DNA of 15,481 nucleotides from Paramacrobiotus metropolitanus (GCF_019649055.1 NW_026570491.1:64001-79481); one strand, 5' to 3'. Shown: positions 1 to 8,512, numbered from the stretch's first letter. Notes: generated by a model not told the origin, from the letters alone. Translations and numbers: made by a program.

Positions 1-231
1 ACGCTATAATTATGTCCTGTTGCCCGCACCCGAGAGGGGCTGTCAGTACAGACTCAGTACAACAGAGTGCTGAATTTTCCAATACGGGCGCAATAAACAC
101 ATAAAAAGAACGCGCTTCTTGTATTAAACGGGATTACCGAAGTACACTTGCCTAATTGTTGCTCGTGTTGGCGTATGTTTTTTTCGGTGGCAGTTCTGCA
201 TGAAACCCTGTAGTTCACGGGCGCCACTTAC
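1..231 (-). other. Start of intron 1 of gene A
   Basis: The intron begins at the GTAAGT complementary to 226-231 and runs off the left edge. Its first 80 or so bases (148-231) still match the corresponding intron start of gene B (4897-4985), so the duplication reached into the intron. No acceptor or further exon is seen before the window ends. Confidence 0.6.
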
Positions 232-849
232 CACTATATCGGCTGGGAGAGGATCACATAACGGATGATGCAAATACAACAATTTGTTGTTGAGCACGCC
301 TTTGAACCATGCCCCGATGCAACCAGCCTGTCCGCGATCGAAGACTCTGCCCAGCATCTGGCACTCGCTAAATAGCCTAAACTGGTGTGTGGCCGGCAGC
401 GGACACGCGCGGATGATAAATTCACCCTTCTCTATCCGATGCCGACGCTTCAAGTCTTCATCCACGTCCGCGAGCGGTTGCCGGGTTTGCGCACGAGGGA
501 CCAGCTCGCGGACGGTGCCGTAGGGCCGCTGCACCTCAACGAATTCAAAAGCATCGTAGCGGTAGTCGTCAACGGGGAGGAGACGTCCCGCATACCAGAT
601 CCAGGCACCGTCGGGATGCCGGCGGAGCAGTACTTGCGCGTCGGCCGTCAGACGCCCCGAATACCCGTAGCAGCGATTAACCTTCTCATACTCGATCAAC
701 TGTCCGCGCCGTTCCGGGCACTGGAAGTCGATGATCAGTCCATTCTCTTCCACGTTGATGACGCGGCCGTGCTGCAGCTCGCCGTCGATCAGCACGTCCA
801 TGGCGTTCCACCCGTACACGGAATGCACGTCGTCGCCGTAAATAAACAT
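232..849 (-). CDS. F-box-family gene A, first coding exon (partial gene)
   Basis: This is the first coding exon, 206 codons, of a gene that continues left of the window. The start is the ATG at 849, which aligns with the only possible start of paralogue B (MFIYGDDVHSVY). An in-frame ATG at 948 would add 33 residues, but the matching frame in B is closed by a TAA, so I reject it. The exon ends in phase 0 at GTG|GTAAGT (donor at 231-230), exactly where B is spliced. Conserved blocks shared with B are GLIIDFQCPERR, RPYGTVRELVPR, RACPLPATH and ECQMLGRVF; identity is roughly 70% by eye. The opening 60 residues (VLIDG, then GLIIDF) have a beta-rich pattern like a Tudor/SH3-type barrel, which is inference only. 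If the layout of B holds, the F-box exon lies beyond position 1. If unspliced, the frame stays open for 35 more codons to a stop at 124-126. Confidence 0.75.
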
Positions 850-1490
850 GGCAGTAAAAAATGCCTCTTTGTACGCGGGTAATTTAGCAACCTGCGTATT
901 TTCGCGACTGACACACACGTTCCGAAACGATATTCCCGAGAATGTCAAGGCACGATGCTATATCATTGATCAAAGCTTAAGTTATTGGGGAATTGCTTCC
1001 TGTAAATGGCATTGGTGAGTCATGATGGGACCCCTGACAAACCAGATATGATGACTTAAAACTAATGAATATGGGAATGCGGGAAAAGAACTGGGAAGAC
1101 GTTTACGGAATCATTCTGGAGAATCACGCTCACACGAATTTCTGCGGCAGCGTCTGTTTATTGAGATACAACGCGGCAGCGCCGCGTCTGTTTTGGACAC
1201 CGTAGAGAGAGGCAGAGAGCGGAAATGCTTAATGAGCTCTTGCTCCTTTAGCCGTTTCTTAAACAGTGTACACGTTCGGTTTGAAATAAAAACTGCGAAA
1301 CATGAGAATAATGGGTGTGTGGAGTCTGTCGACTGCCGAGTGAATCAGAGCCATTACGGCCATATGCTGACACTCTTACAACTGGCACTCAAAAGTCATA
1401 CGGACGATCAATAATTTGCACGTACGAGCTATGGCAAAGTTCGGTGCGTTCACGCCAGCGTCGTTGCCAGCGGCAGAAATACTCTTTTGG
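850..1490 (-). promoter_or_regulatory. Presumed promoter and 5' UTR of gene A
   Basis: This stretch lies upstream of the start codon of gene A and keeps patchy but clear similarity to the same interval of gene B. Retained similarity outside coding sequence, together with its place before both starts, suggests it holds the 5' UTR and promoter. No TATA box or initiator could be placed with confidence. Small plus-strand open frames here are by-products of the duplication. Confidence 0.4.
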
Positions 1491-1722
1491 CATCGCATTT
1501 CGACGTGTTTGACTATTCGTGCTAGCCCAATGCGTGCGCCTGTGCTGCATCATTACTAGGCATTTTATTTCCCGAAACAGTTATGGCAGGACAGTAAAAA
1601 TCATTAGTTATTATTCGTATTTATATTATGATGTATAAGTACAATGACGCAGTGAAGGAACAGTAACACAAACCGACTCAAAACGAAACACTAAGTAACT
1701 AGCAGATCAAAAACAAACCATC

Positions 1723-1810
1723 GAGCTGATGCTGCTTCTCGACCGTTCCTAATACACAAGCAGCATTACCACGCTGAATTTCAATGCTCAACCGTTGCAA
1801 CAGAAAATGC
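1723..1810 (+). repeat. Dispersed repeat, copy 1
   Basis: This copy matches the reverse complement of 2100-2245, best at TGAATTTCAATGCT, with AACCG close behind. It is also similar to the copy split by a transposon at 10627-11370. It is the most diverged of the three. Read in the repeat's sense strand it gives AALPR, a stop, then ISMLNR, close to the same-frame peptides of the other copies, so the unit may descend from protein-coding sequence. Confidence 0.65.
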
Positions 1811-2099
1811 TTAGCAAGCGTTTCTCCAGTCTGCTCCCTTATGCGTCTGGCCGATCGTTAATAAAATCCATGGTGAGTGGTCCGCAGCTGCCCATTGTTT
1901 TTAGCGCAACCGGTTGGAAAATGTACTGATCAAGAAAGTCAGCACACTTGCCGCATTTACGGTGTTCGGCCGCTTCTGCTGCATCACCAGCATTAACTAA
2001 TTAAAGGTTATGCGATTTATTGTTTTATTAATGTTATTAATATTAATGTAAATGTCGGCGGTTAACCCATTACATGCGAAGAAACGAGCGAGATACGGG

Positions 2100-2245
2100 C
2101 GACTGAGTATCTGCGCCAGCGGTTCAGCATTGAAATTCAACGCGGGAATGCGGCCTCCGTCATGGGAACAGCACCAGCATCGGCTAATTTAGATGAGATG
2201 TTCTCTATAATTAGACCGTCTATTTCTGTTGTCGATTGAGGCTGT
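2100..2245 (-). repeat. Dispersed repeat, copy 2 (intact)
   Basis: Read on the minus strand, this copy aligns with 10627-10726 followed directly by 11295-11370 at roughly 80% identity by eye. Shared anchors include GAGAACAT, ATCTAAATT, GCTGGTGC, GTTCCCA and CTGGCGCAG. One frame gives AAFPR, a stop, ISMLNR and RRYSVA, nearly the same as the third copy, again hinting at a decayed coding origin. It lies about 300 bases from copy 1 in opposite orientation. Confidence 0.75.
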
Positions 2246-2600
2246 GGAATAAGTACATCTTTATTATGATAGAACAATTGTGTGAATTTTGTATACCGCC
2301 AAGTAAATAAAAGAGTTACATGTTAGGATCGAAATGTAGCATGGGAATTCAAATCTCCCTGTAACTGAGATCTCTTCAGGATGCATCGGTCATTCAGATG
2401 ATGTTACAGAGTACATCTTTTTCAAAATTCTATAATGATTTTTTGAATTTCATTTTGAAATCTTACAAAACCAACAGAAATTTGTTTCAGTGTAAAAACG
2501 GTATTCGTACGTTTTTACGTTCGGTTTTCGAATTCTAGTGTTCCCGTTCTTGCAGATTTTCGCGCACTACAAGCAGAAAAATTGCGCACAAAACGCAGAG

Positions 2601-2840
2601 CTAAGCCTGCGTTGATAGAGCTGTCGCGGTAGCGTCTTTCCGAGGCGTGGTCAGTGCGTAAGCGGTCGCACTCGCTGCTAGAGATTTGCTAAATCCCGGC
2701 CGACGGTGTTCATTCACAAAGGCCACCGTCAGAGTGGTCAGCTGACGGACATCCACAAAAATGACATTGGACGCCGTCCACTCCCGCTGTCGGTAACGCG
2801 TGGACTCGCGAGGATCGGCACTTTGGTATTCGTTCAGCGC
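2601..2840 (-). CDS. F-box gene B, exon 3 (C-terminal)
   Basis: This is the proposed last coding exon of gene B, 79 codons plus a TAG stop. The acceptor is TTTGCAG|GCG with a pyrimidine-leaning tract before it. It opens in phase 0, which fits the phase-0 end of exon 2 at AAG|GTAAAC. Across the junction the protein reads LILK then ALNEYQSADPRE, followed by NVIFVDVRQLTTL. The last 25 or so residues are Ala/Thr-rich and may be a diverged tail. There is no ATG: the frame is open only from the acceptor, as expected for an internal or terminal exon. Without this exon the protein would end 6 residues after the exon 2 donor. Evidence is splice logic and coding-like composition, not a named domain. 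Confidence 0.62.
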   Translation of the reverse strand, partial: ALNEYQSADPRESTRYRQREWTASNVIFVDVRQLTTLTVAFVNEHRRPGFSKSLAASATAYALTTPRKDATATALSTQA

Positions 2841-3273
2841 CTGCAAACGGTAACGCCACTATAAACAGTTAAACACTTGACTGCCTGCTGGCACATAGCT
2901 GCAAACATACATGAGGGATTTCCTTCAGAATAACCAAGTACTATTAGTTTCGGTAAATCAGCCAAGAAGCTGGTTAACCAGGTCGGAAAGGGGATTTAGC
3001 TACAAGACAGGCGAAATTCGCAGCCACAAGTTTTTAATGCAGATTGCTTGTATACTTCTTCAGCTCTTCAAAGAGGTAATGCCGCTTCTGTTATTGGTAC
3101 TGTAGAAAATGCTGCTTTGTTTCAGTGAAACTGACTCTTGATATAGTAATCGCACTATTGGATTGCGATGGGTCAAACCGAAAACAAACCTATTATTAGC
3201 TGCCTTGTGCACAGAAAGAGGTATGTAATAAATCGGACGTGAAGTAATGTCAGCGTTAATAATACCGGTTTAC
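2841..3273 (-). other. Intron 2 of gene B (433 bp)
   Basis: Runs from the GTAAAC donor (complement of 3268-3273) to the GCAG acceptor (complement of 2841-2843). It is AT-rich. No repeat or other gene was recognised in it. Confidence 0.6.
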
Positions 3274-4041
3274 CTTCAAAATCAATTTAACCTCATCCGA
3301 AGCTCCCCGACCGTTCGGTACCCGCGGAATAGATGCCGTGATCCAATCCTGAACGGCCTGTCGATCTAGCGGCCTCGCGAGTACCAGATTTCTTTCGAAC
3401 ATATCCCACAGCTGCTGCTCCAACTGCTGACGCGACTGGACGTTGAGTGAGTGGTGCGACACCAGCGCCTGTAAACCGTTACCAGGGAGGCGGCACTGCT
3501 TCCACACCACTCGCTCGCAGGCGCACTGAACGACTACATCGACCGTCTGGCTAATCACCTTCGGGATACGATCCATCCATCCGCCGAATTTGCAGTCGTG
3601 GAACACCAGCACCGGCAGGTGTCCCGGTTTGAGGATATGGTGGATCGGTGCGGACAGTTGCCGACCGCGAGCGTCACACAACGACAGCTTACTGAATACC
3701 GCCAGTTTGGTGTCGCTATGGAGGCATTTTAGCAGAGTTGCCACTGCCCAGTACAAATCGTTTGCTTCAAATTCCTCACCGCGATATTCCGCGGAATGGC
3801 CGGACACGCGCACATCGGGGAAGTAGGCGTTGGTGATGAGAAGAGTGTTCCACAGATGACAGACACGCCGACAACGGAGCCGCCCGATGGAGCCCAGCGA
3901 CTGGAAGGTTTCCACCAACAATACAGGCGGCAGCCGCAGTTTACTGAGCTCAGTAACCGCCTTCTGCGTGGGTGTGTAGCCAGCCAAATCTGGGTGTGTG
4001 ACCAGCCAAATCTTTTTCGCTGCTTTATCACAGATGTTTCT
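3274..4041 (-). CDS. F-box gene B, exon 2 (F-box)
   Basis: This 256-codon exon carries the F-box at about residues 238-273 of the reconstructed protein: LRLPPVLLVETF, then a stretch ending RLRCRRVCHLWNTLL, the usual L-P-P-x-L-L...F...L...RCRRVC-x-LW pattern. F-boxes bind Skp1 and link a substrate to a cullin-RING ubiquitin ligase; the substrate is unknown. No leucine-rich repeats, WD40 or Kelch repeats follow. The region after the F-box (about 275-460) is unrecognised and includes VLVFHDCKFGGWMDRIP. The acceptor is TTTTGGCAG|AGA, preceded by a strong branch-point match ACTAATAC about 20 bases upstream. An in-frame TAA sits inside the intron just before it, so the reading frame must be reached by splicing. 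The donor is AAG|GTAAAC, phase 0. Confidence 0.85.
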
Positions 4042-4066
4042 CTGCCAAAACCAATAGTATTAGTTG

Positions 4067-4362
4067 TCACGTCTTGCCATAGGTCTTTATTGTGCCACTC
4101 TGGCCGGATAGATTGTAAGGGCGGGACGCTCCGCCCTCCTGAGTAGCTATTCGCTGTTTTTGGGGATTTCCACCCCGCACATTTCTGCGCTGTTTTGACG
4201 GATCTGCAGTACAGTTGCACTGGCTGCAGGATCCTTCCTCGTTAGTCTGGTGTTGCTGCGCCACGGTGCGCATTAGATTCGGCAATAAAGCCTCATCCGG
4301 GTTCACCGCTGTTCGCTGTCGAGGATACGCGTGGCGCCCATACGGCCCCGCGTTATAAGATA
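4067..4362 (-). other. Candidate alternative exon inside intron 1 of gene B
   Basis: A reading frame of 97 codons stays open from a plausible acceptor (TTATTATGCAG|TA) to a TGA at 4067-4069. It includes GPYGRHAYPRQR, VNPDEALLPNLMR and CSQCNC, a polar peptide I do not recognise. The acceptor leaves two bases to complete a codon, so an upstream exon ending with one extra base is needed. The second of the two overlapping donors of exon 1 (4 bases downstream) gives exactly that phase. I see no good donor that would rejoin this stretch to the F-box exon in frame, so if real it would end a short isoform without the F-box. It could equally be a chance open frame in a GC-rich patch. Confidence 0.25.
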
Positions 4363-4442
4363 CTGCATAATAATATTAATGAAATACTAGTAGTGATTTT
4401 ATTTCTCAATATGTACAAAGCGAGCTTCGCTCAACAATTATA

Positions 4443-4484
4443 ATCAAATGAAAATTTGTCCCAATTTACATGAGAAGGGACTGT
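4443..4484 (+). repeat. 42-bp dispersed repeat, copy 1
   Basis: Matches 6910-6952 with about two substitutions and one single-base indel, in the same orientation. Anchors are ATCAAATGAA, TTTGTCCCAATT and ACATGAGAAGGGACTGT. GTCCC and GGGAC inside it could pair as a 5-bp stem. Flanking sequence does not match. This copy is in intron 1 of gene B. Confidence 0.7.
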
Positions 4485-4985
4485 GCACAATGCACACTGT
4501 ATATACCTACGTAGTATGAAATACTCGCAGTACCACATAAAATGTGTCCTCTACAGGTCAACACAACCATGTGGGTTGCAGCGCGCTAATATGGCGCGTA
4601 GCCACTACAGACTGTACACCACATCAGTTTATTCCATTTGGCATTTAGCAGACAAACTGGCCTCGAGGCACTCACAAGTCTGGTTAGAACACTGCTCTTG
4701 CCAAACAAAAACAAAAATTATAAAAAATTTTTAGATTTTGAAAACGGATTTATATTCTATATAGATATAGATCCGATATAGATGTTATATAAATATAGCA
4801 GCGTGGGTATTTACATGTACAGTGTGCATTTTTTCGGTAATACTATTCTGTAGTCTAACTTGTGAACTAATTGGTAGTTTATCTACGGTACATTTATCTG
4901 GCTTAGTTTGTTGGTCGTGTTGGCGTATGATTTTCGGTGTCAGCTCTGCACGAAACCATATAGCTCACGGGCGCCACTTACTTAC

Positions 4986-5594
4986 CATTATCGGGGCTGT
5001 CAGAGGTTTACCAAACGGATGCTGCAAATACAATAATTCTTGGTTGTGCACGCTTTTGAACCATGCCCCGAAGAATTTAGCCGCTTCGCGATTGAAGACT
5101 CGGCCCAGCATCTGGCACTCGCTAATCAGCCTAAACTCGTGTGTGGCCGGCAGCGGACACGCGCGGTTGACAAATTCACCCTTCTTCACCAGTCGCCTAC
5201 GCTTCCAGTCATCATCCAGTGGTGGCCGGGTTTGCTCCCGGGGAACCAGCTCGCGGACGGTGCCGTAGGGCCGTTCCACGTCCACCAGTTCAAAATCATC
5301 GTAGCGGTAGCCGTCAACGGGGATGACCTTTCCCGGATACCAGATCCAGGCCCCGTCCGGAAGTCGGCGGAGCAGGACTTGCGCGGCTGCCGTCAGGCGC
5401 CCCGAATCCCCGTAGCAGTGATACATGTTCCCGTACTCTATTAGCTGCGCGCGCCGTTCGGGGCATTGGAAGTCGATGATCAGTCCCGTCTCCGCCACGT
5501 CGATCACCAGGCCGTGTTCCAACTGCCCATCGATCAACACGTCCACGGCGTTCCACGCGTACACGGAATGCACGTCGTCTCCGTAAATAAACAT
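4986..5594 (-). CDS. F-box gene B, exon 1 (novel N-terminal domain)
   Basis: First coding exon, 203 codons from the ATG at 5594. An in-frame TAA lies shortly upstream, so this ATG is the only reasonable start. The exon ends in phase 0 at ATAATG|GTAAGT; reading on gives only VSKWRP and a stop, so splicing is required. The protein is the paralogue of gene A (MFIYGDDVHSVYAWNAVDVL, GLIIDFQCPERRAQLIEY, RPYGTVRELVPREQTR, RACPLPATHEFRL). B lacks three residues relative to A near residue 128. The two most constant stretches are the beta-rich opening 60 residues and the Cys/Pro-containing RACPLPATH block. I recognise no named domain; a Tudor-like barrel is the best guess. With exons 2 and 3 the product is about 538 residues. 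Confidence 0.85.
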
Positions 5595-6195
5595 TGCTCC
5601 CAGAAATGTTTCCTTGTTTGTGGCAAATTTAGCAACTTACGTATAATATCGCAAATAATAAGTCTAGCGGTAGTCCGGGGTAATGCAGCGACTGTTTTGG
5701 GTTCACTTAACGTACGCCATAAGATCACGGGTGACTCCTACGATTTGGGAGGTTTTCTCAATTTTTAAAGTTTATGCTTTAATCAGTGTAAAGCTGCGCA
5801 CGCGAAATGTTATGCGAACTGGCTGATGCTTAATAAAGAAAGTATATCGCGAGTTTCGCGACTGATACACAAGAAAGTCGAGAGGGTATTCCCGAGAAAT
5901 ATCCAGGCACGATGGTAAATTATTGATCACAGCGTAGGCTACTGGGTGTTGCAGCTTAACTGTAAATCGCATTTGGTGAGTCATGATCAAACTCTTGGCA
6001 AACTTGCTGTGATGACATATTATGGATGTGTCGAGTCTGTCGACTGTTGAGTGAGTCAGAGCTATGTATTACTGCACTACTTCTACAACTGACTCAAAGT
6101 CTCAAACGTACAGAGTACAATCGATATCGGTACGAGCTATTGCGAACGTGTTTGCGTTCACGCAGCCGATCGTTGCCAGCGGCAGCAATACAGTA
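5595..6195 (-). promoter_or_regulatory. Presumed promoter and 5' UTR of gene B
   Basis: Sequence upstream of the gene B start, with patchy conservation to the matching gene A interval. TTGCTAAATTTGCC just before the ATG and the block around ATTCCCGAGAA (5891-5901) are shared. No confident TATA box. It contains a B-specific insertion at 5653-5850. Confidence 0.4.
5653..5850. mobile_element. Insertion in copy B flanked by ATATCGC direct repeats
   Basis: ATATCGC occurs at 5646-5652 and again at 5844-5850, exactly at the borders of the block missing from copy A, which has one related sequence (TATTTTCGC) at the joint. This is the pattern left by an insertion that duplicated a 7-bp target (an 8-bp duplication with one mismatch is also possible). 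The inserted 190 or so bases have no clear terminal inverted repeats and no coding capacity, so the element type is not identified. Deletion from copy A between short repeats is the alternative. Confidence 0.4.
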
Positions 6196-7133
6196 CACCG
6201 CCGCCATGGTGTTTAATTAGATTAGGCAATCAAAACACAATTATGCAATCATCAAAGCTAAGTTATACAAGCATCTGACATCATCGGAATGATGTCATAG
6301 CAGGTCTGGCATCCCTGATTTGTTGTTATGCTTTTGAAGAAAAAAGATACCTTAAAAGTGCCGGCCACTATGGCTAGCGCTAGCACTTATTACTTATTAG
6401 TTGAGCGTTTACGTATTCGTTAAGCAGTAATTAATTGTATTATTAATCATTTATTACACATTTTTAATTGATGGATCAGCGGTTGTATATGTTTTCGCGC
6501 TTTCTCCGGTCACGACTTGCGGCTAAGCATAGTTTGTACGTGCTTTTGTGGTGAATGGGATGAACCTGTCAGCTAATGTTATACCATTTTCTTATTAGAC
6601 TTTGTTTATTTTTTTCTAGCGACGCTGCCGTCCAGTGATGTGCTCAAGCTTAATCAGGTGTACCGTAGAAGTACGTACAACGCAATCGATATTATAAATG
6701 CATGACTTGCAGGTTACACTAGCTTCACTGATCGCAAAAAAGTGATATTTACGCAGAGCTGTAGCGTAACACTTAACAATATTACACTCGTAGTTTACAT
6801 ATTATTATATTACCCATCCGCCAAACCAAGTACTGTAACTTAAGTATCATTTATTTTGCTATGTGCACACCAACGAGCACCACTCAGTAAGTACCTACTA
6901 CTACCTACGATCAAATGAAGAATTTGTCCCAATTAACATGAGAAGGGACTGTACTGTAACTTGCTTTACGTACTACAACTTCTTAGAAGTTCAGGATGCG
7001 GCTTTAGTACACAATACACAGCGCATTATATTGTGCTTTTCGCGTTTAAATGTGTCACTGCGCAGCGGACGACCGGGTGAGCTGGCAGGTGTTTGTGGCG
7101 AGGCAGGGTGTATCGGCCACTTTATCTTCCATC
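6196..7133. other. AT-rich intergenic spacer
   Basis: No convincing gene on either strand. It includes a short palindromic GCTAGCGCTAGC near 6373 and the 43-bp repeat at 6910-6952. Confidence 0.5.
6910..6952 (+). repeat. 43-bp dispersed repeat, copy 2
   Basis: Second copy of the unit at 4443-4484, same orientation, about 2.4 kb to the right and outside the duplicated segment of gene B. Similarity stops sharply on both sides. Confidence 0.7.
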
Positions 7134-8195
7134 CTAGAAGCGGATCATCTCCGGCAAGTTATGCGTCCCGAACTGCCACTGCGCCGCCTGGTTCACCTCC
7201 ATGTAGCGGCCGCCCTGGCTGAAGTCCGCGCCCGCCATCCGCCTGCATCATTACACACACCGCTACCAGTCTGTTGTCCTTCAACCGGAAGTTTAATACT
7301 TACCCGCTGTGGGCCATTTGACGCAGCACCAGCCGCAGATTGTTGGTCACCTCCGGGTTCCTCTGCACGGCGAAGGAGACGGGTTATCGAAGATGTGCTG
7401 GATGTCCAGCGTGTGAAAGGCCCTTGCAAGACAGCCACGGTGACCTTTGCGGCCAATAGCGGTTAGCCAGTGAATTTACCTAGGCCGGTGCCGGCGTCTT
7501 ATGTAATCCGGAGTACCTGGCTGGACGGTTGCCAACCTCCCGGCGGTTGGCCGCGTTGGGGGGGTAGAATGTTGCGTCCTTGGCGGCGTGATAGCCTAAC
7601 TGTGTCACTGCCCAACTGCACAGTACACGAAACACTGGTTGGAAAGATGGTCAGAACTGGCTTATTGAGAGAAATGAAAGTCGTAATCAGGCTCTGACAA
7701 AAACTCTGACTCCCTATACCACGCTCTTTTTGACCGAAAACGCTCATACTACAAAATTCCTAGAGGAATATTAATTTTATATGACTGCACACGTACCTGG
7801 AAGAACTTCCACAGCAGCTGCTGGCGCGTGTCGTAACTGGTTATGTAGAAGCGCTGCATGATGCGCAGCCCTAGTGCGTAGCCGGGTTGGGTGCACACCT
7901 GGCCGGAGCCGGTGCTTGTCAGGAAAACTGCCGGGCGATCAAATAACACACCAATTCTAACGTCAGCGGCTGATTTTGGTCGAAGGGATTGGGAAAGGTC
8001 ACTGCCGGCAATGTAACTCTCAACGCTGGCACTCATTGCTTTCCGATTTTCACAATACTGGGGTGATTATTTACACTGCAAACATGAAAGAGACGTCTTC
8101 CCGGAGGTATCCCGTCCGGACACTGATGGCGTTGGAGGGATCCCGGGTTTCTCGTTGCCGTGCATGGACCGCCAGATCCCGGATGTGGTCGTGAT
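7134..8195 (-). pseudogene. Probable NTF2-like domain pseudogene (split exons)
   Basis: Several GC-rich, exon-like blocks lie in order on the minus strand: 8195-8077 (IRDLAVHARQRETRDP, then GYLREDVSFMFA), 7898-7797 (IMQRFYITSYDTRQQLLWKF), 7599-7517 (GYHAAKDATFYPPN), about 7454-7304 (ARAFHTLDIQHIFDN; NNLRLVLRQM) and 7242-7134 (QWQFGTHNLPEMIRF). Joints at 8077/7898 and 7797/7599 are both phase 0, and 7304/7242 is a 61-bp intron in matching phase. The FY...YDTR..LL..F pattern, then DATFYPP, then a final HNLPEMIRF recalls an NTF2-like fold as in G3BP or NXF proteins, a family-level guess. Breaks: a frameshift near 7376-7388, and TAG directly after IRF. No connected exon join was found between 7517 and 7454. 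No start codon is placed. Confidence 0.42.
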
Positions 8196-8255
8196 CTGCT
8201 ATCAGACCGAACTTTTATTCCACACTAACAGCTGTACTTCCGAGTCCCTGGCCAG

Positions 8256-8280
8256 CAACTGTGCGGTTTTCACACAGTTG
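8256..8280. repeat. Short perfect hairpin
   Basis: CAACTGTG at 8256-8263 pairs perfectly with CACAGTTG at 8273-8280 across a 9-base loop. Its position just upstream of the NTF2-like exons suggests no clear role. Confidence 0.5.
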
Positions 8281-8390
8281 CACAAACTTATATACCACAT
8301 ACGCATACTGGTGTGACAAGCCCATATTCGCATAAGTATTCTGAACAGCCGAAAAGCTATTTATATATATATAAGAACACGTGCACCAAC

Positions 8391-8437
8391 CTGACCACTG
8401 CACACCTCAAACGTCTGCTCCTGCAGGCCAGATGAGA
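8391..8437 (-). other. Possible further exon remnant upstream of the NTF2-like locus
   Basis: Between a GGCAG acceptor-like site and a CAG|GTTGGT donor-like site the minus strand reads VSSGLQEQTFEVCSGQ, with GC-rich coding-like composition. It is too short to identify. It may be an earlier exon of the 7134-8195 locus. Confidence 0.2.
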
Positions 8438-8512
8438 CCTGCCTTCCTCACCTTTCCACTTGATCATCGGTCAGAAACACTCATGCATATAAATGCATAA
8501 CACCATAAAGAC

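Larger units (their letters stand above)
148..1490. repeat. Segmental duplication, copy A
   Basis: This is one of two diverged copies that share the 5' part of intron 1, coding exon 1 and about 600 bases upstream of the start codon. Three colinear blocks match copy B: about 148-905, 900-1060 and 1310-1490. Shared landmarks outside coding sequence include TTGCTAAATT just upstream of the ATG, ATTCCCGAGAA near 930, TTGGTGAGTCATGAT near 1012, GAGTCTGTCGACTG near 1321 and CGTTGCCAGCGGCAG near 1462. Positions 1062-1310 have no counterpart in copy B. Confidence 0.85.
1491..2600. other. Spacer between genes A and B
   Basis: No convincing gene. It holds two inverted copies of a dispersed repeat (1723-1810 and 2100-2245). 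A candidate poly(A) signal for gene B, AATAAA on the minus strand, lies at 2260-2265, about 335 bases past the stop of B; this assignment is weak. The rest is AT-rich. Confidence 0.5.
4042..4985 (-). other. Intron 1 of gene B (944 bp)
   Basis: Runs from the GTAAGTAAGT double donor to the GGCAG acceptor. Contents: the duplicated segment at its 5' end (4897-4985), AT-rich sequence with AGATATAGAT-type runs near 4760-4790, one copy of a 42-bp repeat (4443-4484), and a GC-richer open stretch at 4067-4362 listed separately. Confidence 0.75.
4897..6195. repeat. Segmental duplication, copy B
   Basis: Counterpart of 148-1490. Matching blocks are about 4897-5645, 5845-6020 and 6022-6195. The outer two blocks are interrupted in B by about 190-200 bases (5653-5850) absent from A, while A carries about 250 bases (1062-1310) absent from B. 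Both copies have the same orientation. Confidence 0.85.

Noticed and set aside
385-882. 165-codon open frame on the plus strand over gene A
   Set aside because: It is the complement of the conserved minus-strand exon, which carries the shared start, splice donor and paralogue conservation. The equivalent plus-strand frame in copy B starts and ends differently.
850-948. Upstream ATG extending gene A by 33 residues
   Set aside because: The homologous position in gene B is closed by an in-frame TAA, and conserved protein sequence begins at MFIYGDDV.
1315-6220. Pair of similar small plus-strand open frames at 1315-1512 and 6026-6220 (MCGVCRL/MCRVCRL)
   Set aside because: Their similarity follows from the DNA duplication. 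The frames diverge after about 12 residues through indels, which argues against selection on a protein.
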